Part shown: piece after piece, positions 6,956 through 11,804 of the stretch
How the letters are laid out: every line of letters starts with the position of its first letter
Numbering within the stretch: the first letter of the stretch is position 1
Assembly: GCA_024641365.1 (NCBI GenBank)
Contig: JAHEDF010000068.1
Location: 1-11,804, forward strand
Direction: 5' to 3'
Length of the DNA stretch: 11,804 bases
DNA from: Planctomycetota bacterium
GTDB taxonomy: Bacteria; Planctomycetota; UBA11346
Notes under the pieces: generated by a model
Database searches by the model: none
What the model saw: only the letters and a program-made list of their open reading frames with translations
What the model was told of the DNA's origin: nothing
Made by a program: the position numbers and the translations under genes

Positions 6956-9349
6956 ATGCGAACTATCATAATACTTATTGTACTTGGTGTGCTTTCCTGC
7001 CCGGCTCAAGAGGTTGGGGAGTTTGGGCATGTGAACCGTATTCACGCACAGGGAAATAATGGTTTTACAATTTCAGAGATTCGCTCTGCTCTGGTTGGTG
7101 ATTTAGATTATGTCTTAGCGAGTCATCCCCGTGGTTCGTTAGAAAATTTACTGACCGTTTTAACTCAACGTGTAACAGCTGGTTATTTAGCGCATGGCTA
7201 TCCGGAAGTGTTGGTAACGACCAAGCGTATTGATGATCACATACAATTGGTGATTGAAGAGGGGAAGCGTTATCACAATGGAAAAATTCGCATTCATGGA
7301 AATAAACAGGTCGATGAAAAAGTATTAATGGATTGGCTCACCAAACCGCATCCCAAAGTAGCTGATTTAATCGCAGAAAAGAAAAAATCAGAAGACGAAT
7401 TAGTTAATAAAGAGGAAGAAAACCTAGAAGATCCTATTTTTAAGCTAGCAGAGCCGGCGAATTTTCACGAGTCATTTAATGAACGCATTGTCAGACAAAT
7501 GATTGGTTGTTATTTAACGAATGGCTATTTAGGAGCACAGGCAATCGTCACTTACAAAAAAACAGAAGATTTGCATGTTGATATTGATATAGAAATCACC
7601 AGCGAAGGTAGCAAACCACGATTGGGACAGGTGATCATAAACGGCTTGAATAAAACGCCAAAAGATGAAATTAAAAAGATCGCGCACATAACTGATAACA
7701 TGCCAGTAAATGGCTATTTTGCACAAAAAGTCCAAAGTGAATTAATTGAAAGTGGTCGGTTCCCCGTTGTAGTTGCGGAGCTCAAGCCAACTGGAGATAG
7801 CACTATTTATGATTTACAAATAGCCATAGAAGAAAGCATTATAGTACCAACAGCGCCACAAGCATTGTCACAAATAGCACAAACAGTTTTAAAAGGGAGA
7901 GTGTGGCTTTTAGAGTGGTTGAAAAATGGCGGCGAAGATCTCTACGTTAATTGGCATATACCACAAGGCGAAATTGAAATGGTTATGTCGCCAACGCGCG
8001 GCCTGTTGTTTACTTATGACATAGCAAATGATAACGAGCGAATTCGTGGTGGCATCAGCTTTGACAAAAACCAATGGGCTTATTTTTCAGGACCACAGAA
8101 ACGAATTGCCACTATTGAATCATCAATAAAATTTACATTTAATGTAGCAGTAACAGGAATTAAACAGAAAGACCCGCTTGCGGTTACAGATAGTGGAAGT
8201 TTTAATTTTCAGGTAGGATTCGATAAAAACAACAAGCCGGCCAATAAGTATGTATGGAACGTCATCATAGAACCAAATACGTTGTTGTCGCAAGCCTACG
8301 ACCCTATGAAAAAGTGGTTATTAGAAGATAATAAATTATCATTGGAATTCGAAGGTAAAAGATATGACATAATAGACCAAGCGAGCGGGAAAATACTGCC
8401 TTTTGTAAGTGCATATCATGAAGATGCTACTATGTCCGTTTCATTTTTAGCGCAAAAATTTGATCAGGTGCAAAATAAAATGCGTGAACAATCATCTGGT
8501 CAAAACCAGTCGAGTAATCACGTAGGCCAAAAACCATCATCGACTGATTCATTAATCGACTTTAGTAATTTATTGTTATCAGATCTTTTAAAAACAGCCG
8601 CCTTTTACCCTGAAAAAGACACCAATGGTGAGGCCGTACGTGAACAGTTCGTCTCAAGTATACAATCACTGCAAATAGGTTTGGGTTTTCTATTGCCATT
8701 ATTACCAAAAGAACTTCCAAAATCAGAACATGATCACCATACTTGTTTTTGTATTCCGCCAAATTTTCAAGCCGGCGTAGATTTTGCAGGGTTAATAGCG
8801 ATAATGAGCGCAAAAATGTCTGGGTTTGTTTTGGAAAACGTCCCTATCAACCATTGGAGTCACGTGCTGTTTCGTGGTGTCACGTCTGTGCTTCTTAATA
8901 AAACAGAATTCATAATGCATGATTTACGAGTTTTAACTGAAGATAATGGTGCAGGACCAATCGGGTGTTTAGTGATTGGAGCAGCATTAAAATTAATGAA
9001 ACCTGAATTGAGCACGGTATTTTGTGAATTAGGACAAGAACGATTACGCTTGGCTGATTTTATTCGTGATGTTGAATTTTTTCACCCAATGGTCATGGAG
9101 GCATTTTTACAATTAGAGCAACCACCGGATATGTCACTGGCACTGGCTAATTTAAACACGCAAAATGCGAATCGCATTGCCAGCGGCATACAAAGTCTTT
9201 ATGACGCAAAAAATGATAAAGAAGCGAGTAAATCTGCGTACTTACGTTTGGTTACGATTGCTTGGGAAATAGGCCTGCGCGATCAATTAGCTATGTGGTT
9301 ACAGCATCTGCAACGAAAACCAGCTGCGGCGCAGCCTATTACCCCGTAA
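6956..9349 (+). CDS. Exported POTRA-repeat protein without an Omp85 ending
   Basis: The 797-residue product starts with a signal sequence (residues 1-18, LIVLGVLSCPAQ); C15 in VLSC might instead be a lipid attachment site. Residues 25-300 contain about three POTRA-like repeats, each a beta-alpha-alpha-beta-beta unit. The second begins GKIRIHGNKQVDE at about 103 and is interrupted by a Lys/Glu-rich insert at 141-165; the third runs from 223 to 300 (LGQVIINGLNKTPKDEI). From 300 on there is a beta-rich segment, a Gln/Ser/Asn-rich linker (508-532), an HDHHTCFC cluster (592-599) and a helical last third. It ends QPITP, not in the aromatic residue typical of Omp85 barrels, and I see no barrel signature. 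The protein probably sits in the periplasm or on a membrane. POTRA repeats usually bind partner proteins. I chose the ATG at 6956, because the TTG at 6923 precedes the signal peptide. Confidence 0.75.
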   Translation: MRTIIILIVLGVLSCPAQEVGEFGHVNRIHAQGNNGFTISEIRSALVGDLDYVLASHPRGSLENLLTVLTQRVTAGYLAHGYPEVLVTTKRIDDHIQLVIEEGKRYHNGKIRIHGNKQVDEKVLMDWLTKPHPKVADLIAEKKKSEDELVNKEEENLEDPIFKLAEPANFHESFNERIVRQMIGCYLTNGYLGAQAIVTYKKTEDLHVDIDIEITSEGSKPRLGQVIINGLNKTPKDEIKKIAHITDNMPVNGYFAQKVQSELIESGRFPVVVAELKPTGDSTIYDLQIAIEESIIVPTAPQALSQIAQTVLKGRVWLLEWLKNGGEDLYVNWHIPQGEIEMVMSPTRGLLFTYDIANDNERIRGGISFDKNQWAYFSGPQKRIATIESSIKFTFNVAVTGIKQKDPLAVTDSGSFNFQVGFDKNNKPANKYVWNVIIEPNTLLSQAYDPMKKWLLEDNKLSLEFEGKRYDIIDQASGKILPFVSAYHEDATMSVSFLAQKFDQVQNKMREQSSGQNQSSNHVGQKPSSTDSLIDFSNLLLSDLLKTAAFYPEKDTNGEAVREQFVSSIQSLQIGLGFLLPLLPKELPKSEHDHHTCFCIPPNFQAGVDFAGLIAIMSAKMSGFVLENVPINHWSHVLFRGVTSVLLNKTEFIMHDLRVLTEDNGAGPIGCLVIGAALKLMKPELSTVFCELGQERLRLADFIRDVEFFHPMVMEAFLQLEQPPDMSLALANLNTQNANRIASGIQSLYDAKNDKEASKSAYLRLVTIAWEIGLRDQLAMWLQHLQRKPAAAQPITP

Positions 9350-9358
9350 AATATTTTA
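9347..9358. repeat. 12-bp palindrome spanning two convergent stop codons
   Basis: TAAAATATTTTA is a perfect palindrome. Its left TAA ends the POTRA gene and its right half, read leftward, is the TAA of the membrane-protein gene, leaving six bases between the two stops. The AT-only stem is too weak for a classical terminator, so transcripts of the two genes may overlap. Confidence 0.4.
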
Positions 9359-9964
9359 TTTATTATGGCACACATGAATAATGTAGCCGAGTCCTGCACC
9401 AAAACCGATTCCATAGCAGAGGCCCCAGGCCCACATACCAAGCGTTTTCATACCTGATTGTGTTGTTACCCAGGACATTGCGGTTTCACCGGAAAAATAA
9501 CCAATCGCATGCGTTGCAATGAAAATTACACTTACAACTAACAAACGCCTAACGTGCATGGTTTTTTGCGGCCTTTGTAACGCCCAGGTGCAGTAATAAG
9601 TAAATACAAGACCACCTAAAATTGCACCGGACCATTCACCAGTTTTTCCTTTTAATAGAAACCAACATAGGCACCACACAATTGCATACAAAACAAATCC
9701 TGGAAAAAAATACAATGCGGTACGCTTGCAACGTCCTCCCCATGAAAACGTTGTCGGCATTAATCCGGGTAAAAATAAGAGTGCGCCAAGTAAAAAACTA
9801 ACAAGGCAAGCGCAATACAAACCGAGTTCACCAGTGGTGCGATAAAACCAAGATCCCGCTATCGCCCACGGAGCAAAACCAAGCAACGCAACGCCAGTAA
9901 AGCGCCAAACACCAGCGACAATATCAGTTAATAAACTCGGCGCGTCGCTTTCACTAATCGTCAT
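9356..9964 (-). CDS. Six-helix integral membrane protein
   Basis: The 202-residue product has six hydrophobic helices, about residues 21-40, 47-68, 82-104, 112-130, 141-158 and 176-197, joined by short loops. No transporter or enzyme motif is recognised; a Gly-rich last helix (GIGFGAGLGY) is the only distinctive part. The start is the ATG at 9964, six bases after the msrB stop (TAG), with only six Ts between and no Shine-Dalgarno, which points to translation coupled to msrB. Its stop nearly meets that of the rightward POTRA gene. Function unknown; a membrane partner for the lipoprotein MsrB, for example an electron donor, is possible but no thiol-redox motif supports it. Confidence 0.65.
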   Translation of the reverse strand: MTISESDAPSLLTDIVAGVWRFTGVALLGFAPWAIAGSWFYRTTGELGLYCACLVSFLLGALLFLPGLMPTTFSWGGRCKRTALYFFPGFVLYAIVWCLCWFLLKGKTGEWSGAILGGLVFTYYCTWALQRPQKTMHVRRLLVVSVIFIATHAIGYFSGETAMSWVTTQSGMKTLGMWAWGLCYGIGFGAGLGYIIHVCHNK

Positions 9965-9970
9965 AAAAAA

Positions 9971-10552
9971 CTATTGAGCGGGATTAGGATCTGGTACAAA
10001 TCGTAACGTAATTGCATTAATACAAAAACGCTTGCCGGTTGGTTTTGGACCATCATCAAATACATGTCCTAAATGCCCATCACAACGTGCGCAGTGCACT
10101 TCAGTGCGCACCATACCAAAGCCAGTATCAATTTTGCTGCCGACACGCTTATCTAATGGTTGAAAAAAGCTGGGCCAACCAGTGCCAGATTCAAATTTGG
10201 TATCGGATACAAATAACGGCGCATCGCAGCCTTTACAGCGATACAGTCCTTTCCCGTGCGTTTCGGTCGCTTTATATGATCCGCAAAATGCCGGTTCAGT
10301 TCCATGACGCCGCAGTACTTGATATAATTCGGGTGTTAAACGTTTTTTCCATTCCTCGTCACTTAATTCCAGACGTTCACCTACGGGTGGTTCCTGCATA
10401 TTTAAATCCTTTGCAATTATCTCAGGCGTTTGTTCATTTGTTTTTATTTCAGGTGAGGTCTGATTTTCTGTACTGGTAGGGGTTGTTGTTTGTCCACACG
10501 CAACACATATTAAAAAAAGACTACTCAAAAAACACCAACGTAACATTTCCAT
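9971..10552 (-). CDS. msrB: Lipoprotein-type peptide-methionine (R)-S-oxide reductase
   Basis: This MsrB reduces methionine-R-sulfoxide in proteins. Residues 1-19 form a lipoprotein signal ending LICVAC, with C19 the likely lipidated residue, then a low-complexity Thr/Glu/Pro linker (20-60) as in tethered lipoproteins. The MsrB domain occupies 62-190: SGTGWPSF (122-129), structural zinc cysteines in CKGC (106-109) and CARC (154-157), and the catalytic C177 in [12 protein letters not shown]90 in EPAFCGSY may be the resolving cysteine, as in family members with this arrangement. It is thus an envelope, not cytoplasmic, enzyme. GGAGGT at 10561-10556 precedes ATG at 10552; the Met at residue 3 is an equally good start (spacing about ten bases). 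It follows the MFS gene by 44 bases and leads into the next membrane gene. Confidence 0.92.
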   Translation of the reverse strand: MEMLRWCFLSSLFLICVACGQTTTPTSTENQTSPEIKTNEQTPEIIAKDLNMQEPPVGERLELSDEEWKKRLTPELYQVLRRHGTEPAFCGSYKATETHGKGLYRCKGCDAPLFVSDTKFESGTGWPSFFQPLDKRVGSKIDTGFGMVRTEVHCARCDGHLGHVFDDGPKPTGKRFCINAITLRFVPDPNPAQ

Positions 10553-10556
10553 ATGA

Positions 10557-10561
10557 CCTCC
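10557..10561 (-). promoter_or_regulatory. Ribosome binding site of msrB
   Basis: The minus strand reads GGAGG followed by T. It is four bases from the first ATG (10552) and about ten from the in-frame ATG at 10546, so the choice of start is not settled, although both give the same lipoprotein signal. Confidence 0.6.
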
Positions 10562-10596
10562 AAGTAACAGTAAGTGAGCAATAGATAATGATGTAA

Positions 10597-11804
10597 TTAG
10601 GAATTATTTTGTTCCAGCGGTTTTAACCCAGGGAGCCACATCAAACAGGCTCCAAGTGTTGCAAAGAGCGCTAAACCAACAAATACCGACATTGCCGCAT
10701 GGGTTAACCACAGGCCACATGCCCCATTTCCTACCAATCCAGCAATTGCCGTCATAAGCGCGAGCGCACCATAGGTCACGCCGCGCTGCTGTTTGGGAAC
10801 CAAATGTGATAACCAGGCTTTTTCGACACCGTCCAATACGCCAGTAATTATTCCGAAACATAGACCAGCAAGAATAAGCCAGGCACCCTGACAGAGGCCT
10901 AAAGCGACACAAATACCCGCGAGCAAAAACCAACTCAGCTGTAAAACGCGACGTGCACCCATGAAGTCCGTTAAGGGACCAGTTAATGCCGCGGCAAAAC
11001 TTTGGATAATGCCGAAAGCAGCCCAACCCAAACAAATCATCCATAATGGCCACGCATTCGGATTGTCAGGCGATGGAATGCCAGCAACCAAAATTAAAAC
11101 TAATAATGGACTGAGACGACTAGCCACACCAGCAATCATAATTGCAGATAAGGCACGTCGCGCAGCAGGAATGGTTGGCCACCACTGCGCTTTTGCGTTT
11201 TTATTATCAGCTGGTGTAATTGTCTGCTGCGTAGCTAATGTATGAATATTATTATTATTTTCCATTTCAGACTCTGGGGGCGCATCTTTTAAACCGGTGC
11301 AAATCCATACCACGAGTCCGGTAACAATTATTAAACTTACAACAACATACCCTAAATAAGAGCTCGGTACTAACCACGCGGTAAAAGCAGCCGCTAGCGC
11401 ACCGACGGTTGCGCCGAAATGATCCATCATACGCATATGCCCAAAAGCGCGCCCACGCATTTTATCATCGGCCCAATCTGCGACTAACGCATCGGTAGCT
11501 GAACCGCGCAGTCCTTTACCAATGCGATCTCCAATTCGGCACAGCATTATCCACCATGGCCATAAAAAGAGCATGCCGATACCCGTGAGTGGACGCATGA
11601 CTGCATTAGTGGTGTAACCCATCATTACCCAACGTGCGCGTTTGCCGCTATGATCACTCGCACGTCCGGTAAATAATTTTAATACTTGTCCAATACCATC
11701 TGCTAATCCTTCCATGACGCCAAGCCATGCAGCACCAACACCTGCTGGTAATAACGGTGTCAAAAAATCGAGGGTCAGGTCATTGAAAAAATGTAACCAC
11801 CCGA
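10597..11804 (-). CDS. MFS transporter, N-terminus beyond window
   Basis: This leftward frame is open to the right edge, so the start is missing. The visible 402 codons begin in the first helix region with [20 protein letters not shown], typical of the start of this MFS group. The MFS motif A-like loop is seen as [13 protein letters not shown], followed by the [20 protein letters not shown] and [20 protein letters not shown] motifs that mark the second half of the N-terminal bundle. A polar central loop (about 30 residues, with a run of four Asn) separates the two six-helix halves, and the second half has another motif A-like loop, [13 protein letters not shown]. Substrate is not evident. It is the first visible gene of the leftward unit with msrB 44 bases downstream. 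Anything starting at the internal TTG at 11763 would cut into the first helix, so the real start lies outside. Confidence 0.9.
   Translation of the reverse strand, partial: GWLHFFNDLTLDFLTPLLPAGVGAAWLGVMEGLADGIGQVLKLFTGRASDHSGKRARWVMMGYTTNAVMRPLTGIGMLFLWPWWIMLCRIGDRIGKGLRGSATDALVADWADDKMRGRAFGHMRMMDHFGATVGALAAAFTAWLVPSSYLGYVVVSLIIVTGLVVWICTGLKDAPPESEMENNNNIHTLATQQTITPADNKNAKAQWWPTIPAARRALSAIMIAGVASRLSPLLVLILVAGIPSPDNPNAWPLWMICLGWAAFGIIQSFAAALTGPLTDFMGARRVLQLSWFLLAGICVALGLCQGAWLILAGLCFGIITGVLDGVEKAWLSHLVPKQQRGVTYGALALMTAIAGLVGNGACGLWLTHAAMSVFVGLALFATLGACLMWLPGLKPLEQNNS

Noticed and set aside
6779..7045. Leftward 88-residue frame across the divergent promoter region
   Set aside because: It overlaps the POTRA gene start and the response regulator start, and has no Shine-Dalgarno or recognisable domain.
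6956..9349. Assignment as BamA
   Set aside because: No barrel signature, no aromatic C-terminal residue, and no Bam or Skp/LpxD neighbours.
11246..11261. ATT repeat in the MFS gene as a phase-variable tract
   Set aside because: Four units of a three-base repeat encode Asn in a central loop; change in unit number would not shift the frame.

Overview
The window looks like chromosomal DNA from a member of the Planctomycetota/Verrucomicrobiota (PVC) group. The signs are a small protein of the PVC-restricted Minf_1886 type, a secreted protein with an HEWGTFT motif of the kind I associate with planctomycete and verrucomicrobial hypotheticals, and a thiamine phosphate synthase with a ThiD2-like N-terminal domain. 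Leucine is often TTA and the base composition is moderate. The lineage is inferred from protein families, since there is no rRNA or tRNA here. I see no insertion sequence, CRISPR array, integrase or phage gene.

Layout. A secreted HEWGTFT protein runs leftward and leaves the window at base 1. A 310-base gap (609-918) with two dyad-symmetric sequences separates it from a rightward cluster with tiny gaps or overlaps: the Minf_1886-type protein (919-1314), a frameshifted AI-2E-family membrane transporter (1318-3070), a ThiD2-like/ThiE thiamine enzyme (3060-4103) and an 86-residue membrane protein (4100-4360). An OsmC-family protein (4403-4813) and a single-pass membrane hypothetical (4866-5321) follow on the same strand.

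From 5410 to 6801, leftward, lies a sigma-54-dependent response regulator of the NtrC/PilR type without a kinase beside it. Divergent from it, across about 150 bases, is a large exported protein (6956-9349) that starts with about three POTRA-like repeats but does not end like an Omp85 beta-barrel. The right end is a leftward unit: an MFS transporter entering from beyond the window (10597-11804), a lipoprotein-type methionine sulfoxide reductase B (10553 down to 9971) and a six-helix membrane protein (9356-9964).

Themes. Two genes concern oxidative damage (OsmC, envelope MsrB), and several products act at the envelope. I do not see one obvious new multi-gene system. The points most worth following are the frameshift in the AI-2E gene, with sequence around it suggesting a 14-base repeat-mediated deletion; an EF-hand-like loop in that transporter's extracytoplasmic insert; and the barrel-less POTRA protein with its HDHHxCxC motif.
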